Assembly (NCBI RefSeq): GCF_020740795.1
Contig: NC_067282.1
Span: forward strand, 133,977,132-134,041,131
Direction of reading: 5' to 3'
From: Apus apus
Taxonomy: Eukaryota; Chordata; Aves; Apodiformes; Apodidae
Length of the DNA stretch: 64,000 bases
Shown here one piece after another: positions 12,501 to 23,860 of the stretch (within the stretch, counting starts at the first letter, position 1; each line of letters begins with the position of its first letter). The notes under the pieces are model-generated. The model saw only the letters and a list, made by a program, of their open reading frames with translations, had not been told where the DNA came from and made no database searches. The position numbers were made by a program, and so were the translations under genes.

Positions 12501-14370
12501 AGCACATTGTAACAGCCTAACAAGAAGCAGTCTTTCTGGTGACGTTTGAGACTGCTTTGCTCCACTGTATGGAAATATTTAAGACTTAAAAGATTTATAT
12601 TACAACACAGCATTTTAAATGGCTCAGTACTGTTCCCAGTAAAGTCAAAGAGGATTTTTACCATCAGCTTCAATGGAAATGGCATAAGGGCCAAGAGGCA
12701 TTTTAACACGATTTTTTTTTTTCCTACTTTGTTCTAAGAGTAAAAAAGTTTCTCCAGAGTCCCCCCACACCTAAAAAAAAAATATAAATAAATAAATTAA
12801 GCATGTTATCAAGCACCAGTCCCTATCATAGCCAGACATTAACATCCATTGAGACCTCTGTGCAGGTAACAGTATCTGAGTATCAGAGTTCCACCACACA
12901 CAACACACTGTGCGCAGAGAAACACAGTGTATTTGTAAGTGCATTATTGGAAAGCTTCTGTGTCCTTTTAGGATCCTTTCTCACGATATCCAACACACTG
13001 TCTTATTTGCTCTGAGACATAAATTCTCACCTTACACGCACACTTCAAAGATAAAACTCAACATGAACTGGCAAGTGATAAAATCTGAGCCTTTAAAGGG
13101 ATTTGACTTTGAGTAAACTCGGCAGTCTTTGATCCATTTTCTTTTTCTGTGATTGACAGATAACAAATTGAATGAGATAAATGAAGGAACAGTCCCATAA
13201 ATTTTTAAAATCCACATTGTAATTTACATATTGCAAGAACAAACACCGTTTCTCTTCAACTGAGTTATACCACCAGCCTCCAGTATTAAAATGTTATTGT
13301 TTGTTGTTTTTTATGTTTTATGCTTGGGTTTTTTAAAAATAATTGTTTAGGTTGTGCATTTCTCTTTTCTATTGAGCCTTAAGTGACATATGAGTAGCAA
13401 AAGCATATTTAGCTTCTTGATAAAAGTTTACAGTAAATATGGAAATTACACATTCTAATATTTAGTTTGTTCTTCCGTCTTCTGTTATTCGGTTTTTGGC
13501 AGGGGAGGGGGGGTAGGGGTGTTCTTCTCCTGTCTATCAGATATTCCTCTGCTATAGTGCCCTAAATATCAATTTAACAGCAGAAGTTTTTCTCTAAAGT
13601 ATCCTCCACTACATTTATTAGTGGTGTATTTTCCAAAAAACTTGTTTGACATCCCTTAAAATAGCAACTGCACCAGGACACCAGTCCTCACAAAGTTAAC
13701 AATAATAAGCCAGGCAAACCGTCTATCTGCTCATCTTTTTAACTTCATCCACTGGATTTATCTGACCACAGACATTTATCTCAAACAGCTGGTGTTTAAT
13801 TAGCACATCTAACAGCTGAAATGAAGAAAAAAATCACAGGAATTAAAAGCTGCATTTCTCATTTAGCTGTATAGTTTCATACATTTAAAGAAAACAAAAA
13901 GAAACTAAGCTTGCAATGAAGCCACTGAGCTGGGACAAAGGTGATTTTTATTTTTATTTTTAATTTGCTGTTTGAGCAAATTTTTTTGCAGAAGCTTAAG
14001 AACTGGCTAGTATGAAATTATTTTTCCACAAAATCTCAGATGCAATATGCATAGTATTAAAACAGGAGTCACCCAATATCAACATTCAGGCCTGCATCTT
14101 CTTTTCTCTTTAATATAAGTGGTGAGTGGTTTCTGAAATACTTGCAATTTAGTTTTCAGCGGAGCCCATTTCAGTGAGTAAGGGAGAGGTGTGTAGGATA
14201 AGCAGCTAAATTGCTTCCAAAATATTCAAGCAGGAATGAATACTGGAGGACTCAACAGCTCGTCAGAACTGGGAGTACAGTGTTTGGAAACAAACTGCTA
14301 TAATAAATAAACAAAGTAAGAACGAAGATTTGCTCAACCGCTCTTCTATTATAATTTCTGTTCAGTACTT
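9541..14370. other. Intergenic AT-rich DNA, no gene seen
   Basis: No coding exon or RNA gene recognised. Open frames such as 11057-11323 and 11337-11618 overlap on opposite strands without any domain and are judged random. Confidence 0.5.
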
Positions 14371-14420
14371 GTGTGTGTGTATATATATACATGTATACAT
14401 TCATACGCACACACACACCA
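14371..14420. repeat. Compound GT / AT / AC microsatellite, near-palindromic
   Basis: A (GT)5 tract runs into (AT)n, then ATGTATAC, then a mixed spacer and (AC)n. The left GT arm can pair with the right AC arm, so the whole block is a potential cruciform or hairpin. Confidence 0.85.
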
Positions 14421-16500
14421 TGTATGAATAAAAGAAGTCACACTGAAAAAAAAGCCTTTCAAATTGCCTTCCGAATTTTATTTTTCCAGTGAATAACCAA
14501 CTAACATTGCCATGAAAACTGTGTCTCAGTGGGTAAGCATCAATATTTATATGTGCAGATAAACACAAGAAATGCTCTTGCTGAAGTTTAAGGTTTATAA
14601 TCCCCTGTTAATGGCAAGGTCTTCCATAATTTCCTGAAGGATTTGCTGTTAGGGCTGAGGTTACTTATCCTGGTGCTGCTCTGGACTGTGGCGTGATGCT
14701 TCCCTCCCCGCGGCTGAGAAGCAGGCAGGTGCTCAGCACAAGCCACAACGCAACCTTGTAGGTGTGGAGTTGTGCATGTGCCAGCCTGTAGGTCCCACAA
14801 GTAAGGATGTACCAGCACAGCACCCCACACCGTCAGGACGGCACAGAAACACACCAGGCACGAACACGACGGTGCCCCGTGATAGTTGCCATGGGAATCC
14901 TAACTTTGAATTTCCTTGTGCCCCCGTGTAACAGCAGCCTTGGCGGTGGGGCGTTCAGACGGGGGAAGGGGGGTGGCTTGGCACCCTTTAGGGACAGAGC
15001 TGAACGCTCCAGGTATCAAAATCAAATCGATTTGAGCGTTTTACTCGCTTCTTTTCGTGCTTCAGTGTTGTTCTTTTTGAAGAGCCCGAAGTGACCCTTG
15101 AAAGCTCAAACACAGCCAGACAAACTTTTATCCCAGCCAATGATGAGGGGAAAACACGCTCATGTCACGCAAACGTGATCCAGTGACTTAATTAGAACCA
15201 AGTTAGCAGAAGACTGAGAGAAGCTGTAAATCTCCTGAGACTCCTCAGGGGGGGCTGTTGCGGGAGGGTGAAGCGCTGGGAAAGGGCAATACAAGGACGG
15301 CAAAACAAAAACAAAAACAAAAAACAACCCAAACCCACAAACACAAAACACAACAAAAGAAACCCCACGCATTTCTGAGGGGGGAAAAAAAAAAGAAAAA
15401 AAAAACAAAAAAAAAAGTTCTATCAGGCCGTGTATTTTTAAAGGAAAAGGTTAAAACAGCGGTTAGAGGGAGAGCCCAAAGAGTTAATTTCCAGCAGTAC
15501 TTCCAAGCCGGCAGCTGCCTGGGAAGACTCCCGGCGCCCTCTGGTGCGAGGCAGCAGCACTAGTGGAAATTTCCTTTGGAAACCAGCTTTGTTTCAAAGT
15601 TCAGACAGATTAAAATGACTCTTAAACGTGCCGACGTTATTTCCCTGAGCGACGAGGCGGGACAAGGGAAGCCTTGCTTGGGGGGCAGCTTAGTCTGGGG
15701 GTTATGGGGAGGGAAGGGGGAAGGTTGCTTTCTTTTTTACTATTCGAGTGATGGGTTTTGTCTTGATTTTCCCCCTTATTTCTGCTCCGGAGTCTCATGT
15801 TGAGCCGGCTGCGATATGAAGAAAGGGCAGTGAGTGAAAACATCGCAGGCTCCTCAGAATAATGGTTGTAGCGTGACAAGCATCTTGGGAAGGGGCGGGG
15901 GGGGAAGGAGAAAGAAAAAAAAAATAATTTAAAAAATCGCCATGCACGCCTGTTTCCCTCCGGTCTGGAGTTTCCAAGGCAGGACTAGGCTAAACGAGCA
16001 AGGAGAAGAAATGTCTTCTTCCTACATGACTTTAATACTAAGCGGGAAGAGCCTAAAATAAAATAAAATAAAATAAAGCATTCTTGAAATGAAGAACCTC
16101 TCCCTTAAAATTGAAGATACTGCAGTCGACACTCTTAATTGCCAGGACACTGAGGACTCCTCTCTGCTACCAATCTGCGATTTCACTTCCTTTTTTTTTT
16201 TTTTTCTTCGTGCTGACAATAAATAACAGGGATTTCTAGCTACTTTTCAGAAACAAACCGCACAAGCACACACACAAAAGCCTACCAATAAACGAAAAGG
16301 GGATGACAGCTCGAAATGGGAGCACGAACCGCTGGGTTATTCCTTTAGGTACCTGCTGGGGAAATACGCTCTGGTTTTAATCTCGAAAAAAAACGAGGGA
16401 TGGGGAGGGGTGACTAGGGGGGGAGATGGAGGCAGCTTCTCAGCTCATCTTCACCAGCTGTTTCTCCTTCATTCCTAACACCTCCCCAAAATCGACCATT
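14421..16500. other. Transition zone rising in CpG content; low-complexity tracts
   Basis: No gene recognised. CpG dinucleotides become more frequent from about 14700. A-rich low-complexity sequence lies at about 15300-15420 and an (AAAAT)n tract at about 16055-16078. Open frames over the A-rich tract are lysine-rich artefacts. Confidence 0.5.
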
Positions 16501-16857
16501 TTCCATCCAGTGCATCCTCCATCACTGCAAGAGACCTGACAAAAAAGCAGGTACCGCTTTTTAGGGGGGGTAGGAGATGGGACACGCACACCTGCAGCCG
16601 GAGCCCCCCCACCACAGCTTAGCTTACGTTCCCCCTCGCCGCGGAGATGCCCTGCAGGGGTGGGCGATGGTCCTTGTCGGTACCTGGATTACAGCGATGA
16701 TGTTAACGGGGTTTATATCTCGCCTTTGCCCGCTCTTGCTCTTCCACTCGGCATCCTTTCCACGGAGGCAGCCGGCGCTGGGTTCCTCCCTTGGCAAATG
16801 ATAAATTTACATTTCAAAACAAATCTAAAAGAGTTGGGTTGTTTTCCTGTGGGTTTT

Positions 16858-17010
16858 AAGGGGGGGTTGTGGGTTTGGGTGTTTATTTTTGTTTGTTTGT
16901 TTGTTTGGTGTTGGGTTTTGGTTTTGTTTTGTGTTTTTTTCTTGAGGGGGCTTTTGTTGTTGTTGGGTTGGTTTGTTTTGGTTTTTTGGGTTTTTTTGCT
17001 TAAAAGGAGA
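16858..17010. repeat. G/T-rich low-complexity tract with (TTTG)n
   Basis: Over about 150 bp the plus strand is almost only G and T, including a run of TTTG units near 16890. The translated frame here (F/V/W/L-rich) is an artefact of composition. Confidence 0.9.
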
Positions 17011-17689
17011 CTTTTAAAGTAAGTGCTTTCACCTCTGCCCCGAACAGCTCTTGAGAAAGTTTGGGGAAATAAGCATCAAGTTCCGGACCGTCGCTCTGCT
17101 TTTTGTATACCAACCAAACCACATTTCCCTGCAAAAAATAACAACACAAAACTCAACACAATTTGTTGAACAAAAGCCAACAGATTTCTACTGTCAGGGT
17201 GCGGGCGAGGGTCCGCTCCTAACCTGGCTTGCAGACATGTACACATGCCACTCTTCCACTCCGAGCTCGTCATCGAAGTGCTTTAACAGGGAACAGATAT
17301 TTTTCTTTCTTTTTCTTTTTCTTTTTAAGGGACCCATTTTGCAGCCAGCCATAAGTCAAAGCAAATTGTCGCCGAATACATGTAGGAAGGGTCATGCGCA
17401 GGCGGATTTATCCTGTTAACAGGGACACAGGAAGAGCCGGGAGAGCGAAGGTCTGCCCTGAAGACAACGTGGGATGTTACTTGGGGTAGTATTTTAAGGA
17501 CAGGCACTGGAAATCAGTACTTCGTGCATGCTCGAACGCGTCGCTATTTCGCGCTAAATAACATTTTAGAAGAAGCTCCCCCGGCTTTTCTGCTGGAAGG
17601 ATGCAGGATTATTTGGAAGCAGTAGTAAAATGGGGGCGGGGGGCTGAATGAATACAGAAGAGAGCTCCCTGTTGGGAACCTAATCAACA

Positions 17690-17880
17690 TTATAGATTAT
17701 AAACGTTCCACTATCAAAGGTTGCTTCGCCGCAATTAGTTTTAAATCATAAACATATAAATACAGGAACTAATTACGAGACCGCATCGGAGTTTATCTGG
17801 CAATGACTGGAAAGTAACCAACCATTCCCAAAAACTGTCATTGCCTTCCAGGGAAGCCTGTTGATGCTGAAGAATTTACA
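17690..17880. promoter_or_regulatory. Candidate conserved non-coding element
   Basis: AT-rich sequence with retained CpGs and dense homeodomain-type TAAT/ATTA cores. It also contains TATCAAAGG near 17712-17720, close to a TCF/LEF site in reverse orientation. Nothing codes here. Conservation cannot be tested from one sequence, so the call rests on composition and motif density only. Confidence 0.3.
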
Positions 17881-17939
17881 GTTGGCCGGGGAAGAAACCG
17901 CTGTTCCTGCGCTCAGAAGGCAACACAAGATGAATTCCT

Positions 17940-18120
17940 GAAAATCCCGATCACCTAATTGTTACTTTTATAGGTGGAATATTGGCTGAAACCGTAGACA
18001 TTAAAGATCTCTTAGTAACAGGCTATTACAGACGTAAGGAGCATTTTAAATACGACTCCAACAGTTTAACAAGAAAGTATTTTAGGTAACGAGGCTACGA
18101 TAGCTATTAATTTTCCTTAA
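17940..18120. promoter_or_regulatory. Candidate conserved non-coding element
   Basis: An AT-rich, non-repetitive stretch with scattered CpGs (such as CCCGATCACC and CAGACGTAAGG) and several TAAT-type cores, next to the previous candidate. The basis is composition only. Confidence 0.25.
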
Positions 18121-18257
18121 TTAGAAAGATTTTTTTTTTCCATTAATTATTTTCACAACAGTGACTTCGCAAAACAAGATTTCAGTATCTTTGCTTGTAG
18201 GTTGTTGAGGATTTTATTTCGGTTTTGATTTAATTCGGGCTTTTACTGTGTTTTGTT

Positions 18258-18272
18258 GGGGGGGGGGGGGGG
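18258..18272 (+). repeat. G homopolymer (15 nt)
   Basis: A run of fifteen G residues follows TTTTGTT in a T-rich context. Such runs are unstable and can form G-quadruplexes. Confidence 0.95.
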
Positions 18273-18798
18273 TTATCGCATATTTTGTGTCCATGTTTAT
18301 TACAATTATTAATTTTCAGAAGAAAAAAAAAAAACAACAACAACAAAGATAAGGAGGCGATAAGGACGGCCTGACTATACCTCTTTATTAAAGTGAAAGA
18401 CAAAACTTCTATTGACTTACGCGGGAACAGAATGAGGCCCTACAGGAATGTCTGCTGGGTGTCCCTTGTGCAGGAGCCAAGTTCATTTTCCATGTTGAGA
18501 GAAGAGACGGACACCGACCCGAACGCACCTAGTCCAGTTCTCCCAGGCGGTTCCTCGGTGGTGGGGCTGGAAGCCGCCTGTGCCTTCCCAGGGACGGGCT
18601 CTCACACCGGGAGGAGCGATGATGCCCCTTTCTCTGACCCTTTTCTCTGCCCAAGAGCCGAGACCCGCTCCGGCAGCTGCCGGCACCTCTCCCTGCCAGC
18701 ACCCCGCCTGGCGTGGCCGTGGGAGAGGACAGGGGACACGGGTGGCAGCTGCCCGCCGTCAGCGGCTGCCGTTGGAGCAGGACCTGCCGACAGCAGGA

Positions 18799-18836
18799 CC
18801 GACGGACAGACCGACAGACAGACCGACAGACAGACA
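18799..18836. repeat. (CAGA)/(GACC) tetranucleotide microsatellite
   Basis: Alternating GACG, GACA and GACC units run to CAGACATGG. Open frames through it read as TDRQ/DRPT or SVCR repeats and are artefacts. Confidence 0.9.
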
Positions 18837-18954
18837 TGGTAGCGGGCTCCCAGCCGGCGTGTTTGCCTGTTTCTCGGGAAGCGAATATTGGCCACGCAGC
18901 AAAAACAAGCCTGGCGCTTCACAAATGTTCCTTCCACGGCGCGAAGGGGCTTAA

Positions 18955-19145
18955 ACTGAATTATCAAGTACCCCGCAATATTCTGCTTTCATTCATGTTT
19001 CAAATAAATTATTGTATTAACGACCCATTAACTGTTTTAATGACCCATGTTATTTAATCACCAATGCTCCGTGGAAATTCTTATTTATTTCAATCTTCAT
19101 TGCAATTTCCAGTCACCCTCCACTTACCGTGGGTATAACGTGCAC
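18955..19145. promoter_or_regulatory. Candidate conserved non-coding element
   Basis: AT-rich and non-repetitive, with retained CpGs (CCCCGCAATA, TTAACGACCC, ACCGTGGGTATAACG) and several TTAA/TAAT cores. A minus-strand donor-like ACGGTAAGTG occurs at 19121-19130. The call is by composition only. Confidence 0.25.
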
Positions 19146-20619
19146 TAAGAGACGAAAGCAGGAAGGCTCTAAATTAGAAAAGCACAGAGTGAGTCCCACA
19201 TATTGACAGACGAACACGACACTTAGGCTCCTAGTTCCATTTTTAATACAAATAATAGTATTTTCCCACTCCCTAAGCACTCACTGTTCCTGAGATGTGC
19301 CTGGAAGGTGCTGGATACAGAAGCCAGAGAACAGGCCACCTTTCAAAAAGGCCTAACTATGGATTTAAATAGCTTAACTTGAAGCATCTACGTTAACAAA
19401 CAAGAAGCCCCTACGACTTCTTTTCGATCTCAGATTCACTGTACCACGCTCCAAAGATGACATAAACAGATGTGAGCACTGTAATAACAGCGGGAGAAAG
19501 TAAAGGAAAAAAAAAAAAGAAAAAAAGGCTATCATAAACGAAAAACGTTTATTTTAGGGGATGTTAGCACAGTGCCAGCCGCACTGCAGAGGACGACCTG
19601 CAAACTCCTTCATTCCCTCTGGGAACACAGCCTGTCCATCCCTACGGCCGTCCCAGTAAGGGTATCGGCGCTGCTAAACTCATCTGTAACTCGCCGTGGC
19701 ACCGGCTCGCGGAGGGGGTATTTACCGAGCAAGGGTCACCAACTAATAACCTTGTAGCAAGATTTCAGGGGGACGAGAACAGAGTAATGCCCCCGACACC
19801 CCCGATATATTTTTGTCCGGGTCCGGCCTGTGCAAGCGAGCAGAATTTTGCTCCTAGACGGGACACACACACACACCCCCCCTTTCTCAGTCCCCTAAAA
19901 CTGAACCGCGCTCTGCCTGAAACCCAGCCCTGTGCCTTAGCTTTCGGACTTCAGATACGGTGGGACAGATTCAGCCCACGGGGGAAGAGAGGAAACCACG
20001 GCACCAACAGGGTGCCAGGGACCGAAGTTGGGACCCTCTGGTCCTTCTGCCCCGGCCCGTGCCGGGGTGGGGTGGACACGGAAGGGGCAAGCAGGGCTGC
20101 AGGATCGGGCCCAAACGCTCCGCTCCCTCAGCGGTGAATTAGCAACAGAAATAGCCAACGGAATTGCCGCAGAACTAAAAACACTCTCGAGATCTCAGCA
20201 AAGCAAAGGAAAAACAAACAATAAAAAACCCAAACTAAAGCCGGAGGGGAGCGGTTAGCGGCACAGCACGACGTGTTCCTCGCCGCTGAACTGCTGCTCG
20301 GATGTTCCTCACGACGCTCCCACCGCGAAGGGAATGAACCTCTATTTCCCCCCCCCCCGCAACGTCTCTTGTCTTTTTCTGCACAAGGCAGCAACCCTGT
20401 CTCTCTGTGCTAGGCCTTGTACAACGTCCTAAAACAGCTCAGGGTTAAATACAGGGTATGTGCAAGATTGAGACATTCTGATTGACGTTTATTTTATATT
20501 TAAAAAAAACCCCACCACCCTGCATCTCTAACTACACCGGGGTCAAATTAGACCCGAGGTAACGCAAAGTCTGTAACAGAAGCAGCTATTCTCTAGCCAG
20601 GCATTGTCTTTATGTCTGG

Positions 20620-20850
20620 TTTACACAGTGCTTAGGAAAATGGATTAAGCAGAACGATCCCTCGGTGACTCTAAGCAGTGTGATAAACCACAGTGATAAA
20701 ATATGGCCGTGCCATTCTCTACATTACACCTCCGGATTATTTTGTAATGGTACATTCCCCCGTTATTACCTCTGCTCATGACTAACGACCGCGGGGTCGG
20801 CTGCCGGAATTAAAATGCACCGTCAAACCGGGGAAAGTTTTAAATCCCAG
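20620..20850. promoter_or_regulatory. Candidate conserved non-coding element upstream of CpG island
   Basis: Non-repetitive sequence with intact CpGs (CGATCCCTCGG, GACCGCGGGGTCGG) and a palindromic GACCGCGGGGTC-like core at about 20787-20798. It lies about 0.5 kb from the start of the strong island. The function is unknown. Confidence 0.25.
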
Positions 20851-21309
20851 GACTGACCTCCCTCCTCACGAACAATAATAAAAAAAATATGCAGCGTTCA
20901 GGAGGCGCGCATTTCTCCTCTAGCAATAAACTCTTATTAAAACTGTGACATGGAAGCCGCGCGTATATTTTTAAGTAACGGTTGTGGTGTTTTGAAAGAA
21001 TTTGTGTGACTTCAGCAACTTCGTCTTTAAAAATACCCTTCGGGGCCGCTGAGTATTAGGTGTTCAGTAGAGGCAGACAGGAGCGCTCTCGATGATAGCA
21101 TTTTGGTTTGTGGTTTGTTTGCTTGTTTTTAATTAGAAATAAAGCAAGACAAAACGAAAAGGAGCCCAGAAGCAGGAGCAGTCACTCCACACAACACACC
21201 CTCGCCATTTTTTTAGAACAGTGACCACGAAGGCCCCGGTTCTCGCGCATTAAACGGGGAGACGTGGAACGCAGCATTTACATCAAATAGGAATAAAAAA
21301 ACCCCACTA

Positions 21310-22740
21310 AGTGGGGGGCTGCGAGGGAGGCGAGCGAGGTGCTCAGGGGGCGAGGTGATGTCCCGGCGCTGCCCCCCGCGCTCCCGCCCCGGCTGCCGAG
21401 CTCTGCCCCGGGGGGCCGGTCCCGCAAAGGCGACGGGAGACGGGGAGAAGAGAAGCGGGGACCCCCGCTCCTTGGGGGACTCCCAGGCAGACAGGCAATC
21501 GCAGCCCCGCCGCACGGTCAGCGAGAGAGCTGCAGCTTCAGGGACCCGGGAAGCCAAAGAAATAGTAATAATAATAATAATTAATAATAAGGGAGGAGAA
21601 TGGCTGCCCCCTTCCAGTCTTGCTTCCCAGGCGGGGCCCTCCAAGAACACCCGCCTGTCACCCAGCCCGGCGATGGGGGGGGAGGAGGGAAAATAAAGAG
21701 GTCTGCGCGCTGCCGGCGGGTGCTCCCCGCCTCCTGCGGCGGGGCCAGCGGGGACAGGGCGGGCTCGGGCGGGCGGGGAAGGGGGGGCAGCGGGAGATCT
21801 GCCTGCGGGAGCTGCGCTCCCCGCCACGCACGGGCCTGGGGAGCCGGGGACAGCGAGGGAAGCCCAGCTCGGCCAAGGGCGGAGGGAGAAAATGGAGGCA
21901 GGCGAGGGGAAGGCGGGATCCGGGCCGGCCGCCAGCGGGGCCGGGCCGGGCCGAGGCGGCTGCGCCAGCGCTCCGCAGCCGCACGGCGGCAGGCGGGGCG
22001 GGCCCCTCGCAGCGGGGACCCGGGCCAGCAGGGCGGCGCGGAGCGCGGCAGCGGTTCTTTTCCGCCTCCGAAGGCGGGCCGGGGGCTGGGCTAGCGCCGG
22101 AGCCACCCGAGCTTCGAGCGCGGGGCGGGGAGCCGGGCAGCCTCCTCGCCCTCTTCCCGTACGCCGAGCCGGGACGCTGCAGCCACCCGCGGCCACGTAG
22201 TGTCCCCCCCCCGGCCTTCCCGAGCCTGTCTCTGCCCCGCCTGCACAGCCCCTCCCGGCCGCTGGAAGCCGCGGTGTCCCTGGCGGCAGCGCCGGGAAGG
22301 GCTTGGCGGTGATGCCGTGACGGACGGACACGGCTGGGGGCCGTCCCGTCCCGTCCCGCCGCCCTGAGCAGCCAGGGGACGGGGTCAGGCAGCCGGGCCA
22401 GGCCACAGGGCCACCCGGTCAGCGGTGGAACGCCAGCGCCCGCCGCGGCCCGGCCTCTAGCGCAGGGCAGCCGAGCGCCGGGGGTCGCAGGTAAAACGGC
22501 GGCTTCTTCCAGAACCTTCTCGGCGCCCTGCCTGCCTGCCTGCCAGGCGCCATGGCCTGCGGCGGGCGCGGGGCGCCCTCTGCCGCCGCCCGGGGAGCAC
22601 CGCACCCCCCGCCCGGGGAGCACCGCAGCCTCCCCGCCCCCCGCCGGGGAGAGACCCCCTGTCCCGGGAGCCCTGCCTCCGGCGTGGGCCGGGATCGCCC
22701 CTGGGGGCACCGGGGAAAGCCGGGAGAAACGGGCGCAGTT
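21310..22740. promoter_or_regulatory. Strong CpG island, candidate promoter of an unidentified transcript
   Basis: About 1.4 kb of very GC-rich, CpG-dense sequence with many GGGCGG/CCGCCC Sp1-type boxes. Very long open frames exist on both strands (for example 21213-22406 minus), but they are low-complexity Pro/Ala/Arg/Gly strings. That one begins at GTG, so it is not a vertebrate gene start. A plus-strand donor-like CAG|GTAAAA lies at 22490/22491. A minus-strand CAG|GTGAGT donor-like site lies just outside at 22948-22956. In mammals the let-7a-3/let-7b host gene starts upstream of WNT7B in the opposite direction. This island sits about 22 kb upstream of exon 1A and could be its promoter, but that is inference. 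Confidence 0.6.
21562..21592. repeat. (AAT)n microsatellite inside the CpG island
   Basis: A short tract of TAA/AAT units lies within otherwise GC-rich sequence. It reads as poly-Asn or poly-Ile in the frames that cross it. Confidence 0.85.
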
Positions 22741-22988
22741 AGAAACGGAGCGTTTGTTCGTGCAGTGGTTCAAAAAAAAAACCCCATCATCATTCAAAGC
22801 GGATTGGGCATCCTATAATATATATCCCACCCGCCCCCCCGGACGTATCATTTTTGTCAGGATTTTGTCAAACGTGTTTTGTTCGCAGCCGGAGCGTTTT
22901 AAGGCAGAAGTGCTGAGTTGCCAAGTAACAGGAAAAGTTCGAGTTAAACTCACCTGACTGGCAGAACACAGGTGTTTTTCGTTGTTTT

Positions 22989-23002
22989 GGTTGGGTTGTT
23001 TT

Positions 23003-23036
<34 letters not shown>

Positions 23037-23037
23037 A
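22989..23037. repeat. (GTTTT)n low-complexity tract
   Basis: G/T-only sequence with GTTTT units, ending in a T run. The open frame here (F/V-rich) is an artefact. Confidence 0.85.
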
Positions 23038-23675
23038 TGAATTTCAAAAGTCAATGCCTGTTTAATCACCGCTTTCTGTTGGTTTACAGTTTCAGCAAGC
23101 AGCTCCGAATATCAGATCGCCAGTACCAAAAGCATGCAAATCCAGTTTGTGTAATCCAGAGTGTAAAATGCTCTTGTGATGTCACAAAATGATGGCTTGA
23201 TGGCTTCTAAAATATTTTCATTTCATTAGGAAGCACTAAGAGGATTCCTGCAAGGAAAAAAAAAAAAAAAAAAAGGCAAGGAAGCTCAGTTTGAATTATT
23301 TATATGCTGTGAGCTATCATGATTGCTGCTGAAGCTTTGAAAGTACAAAAGTGAAGGCTTTCCTCACTTTTTAGGCCCTAATTCTTTAATATTCAGGCAT
23401 GCAAATGCTTGTCAAAGGGGCTTAATTATGCAGGTAATCAAGATTTTATTCTAAGTTTACTTTTAAAAAGCAAAGATTAGCTGATATTATGTCCATTGTG
23501 GCTGGCACAGGGTTCACCCACTGAAAGGCTGTTTTAAGGGATGAACATGGTTTGGGGTTTCATTAAAGTAAAAAGGGGTGTGGATGAATTCGGGCCTTGC
23601 GTAAACTGAGGAATGCAATCCATGGCAGCATTGCTGTGGTCAGCTGGCATGGCTTGCTGTCCTGCAAGAGAGAAG

Positions 23676-23860
23676 CATCATAGATTGGTTTGGGTTGGAA
23701 GGGACCTTAAAGATCATCTACTTCCCACCCCTCCTGCATGGACTCCTCCCGCAAGGTTAGATTGCTCAACGTCCCATCCAGCCTGTCCTTAAAGATGGGG
23801 CATCCATAACTTCCCTGGGCCGCCTGTTCCAGATGTCCTCCGTCAGCATCAAGTGCTCAT
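23676..23860 (-). mobile_element. CR1 LINE, 3'-end fragment
   Basis: Read on the plus strand, the piece begins with TGGTTTGGGTTGGAAGGGACC, then AAGATCATCT, and continues with the CR1 ORF2 C-terminal region (ATCCATAACTTCCCTGGG, GCCTGTTCCAG). The element is therefore on the minus strand. It is a 5'-truncated copy of under 200 bp with small internal deletions and no intact frame. Confidence 0.88.

Larger units (their letters stand above)
16500..23000. promoter_or_regulatory. CpG-retaining regulatory-like domain
   Basis: This interval keeps many CpG dinucleotides even in AT-rich patches, unlike its flanks, and shows no recognisable CR1 copy. It holds a strong CpG island (21310-22740), smaller GC-rich patches (about 16560-16790, 18490-18840 and 19570-20340) and AT-rich patches that look like conserved non-coding elements. 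Such domains are typical around developmental regulators. No protein-coding exon is recognised in it. The regulatory role is inference from base composition. Confidence 0.45.

Noticed and set aside
1-22000. let-7a-3/let-7b microRNA genes expected upstream of WNT7B
   Set aside because: I looked for the mature let-7 sequence (TGAGGTAGTAGGTTG) and its reverse complement and did not find it; the cluster is probably outside the window.
21213-22797. Open frames of up to 397 codons on the minus strand and 230 on the plus strand
   Set aside because: They lie in a CpG island where stops are rare, are low-complexity Pro/Ala/Arg/Gly, overlap in several frames on both strands, and the longest begins at GTG rather than ATG. 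No domain is visible.
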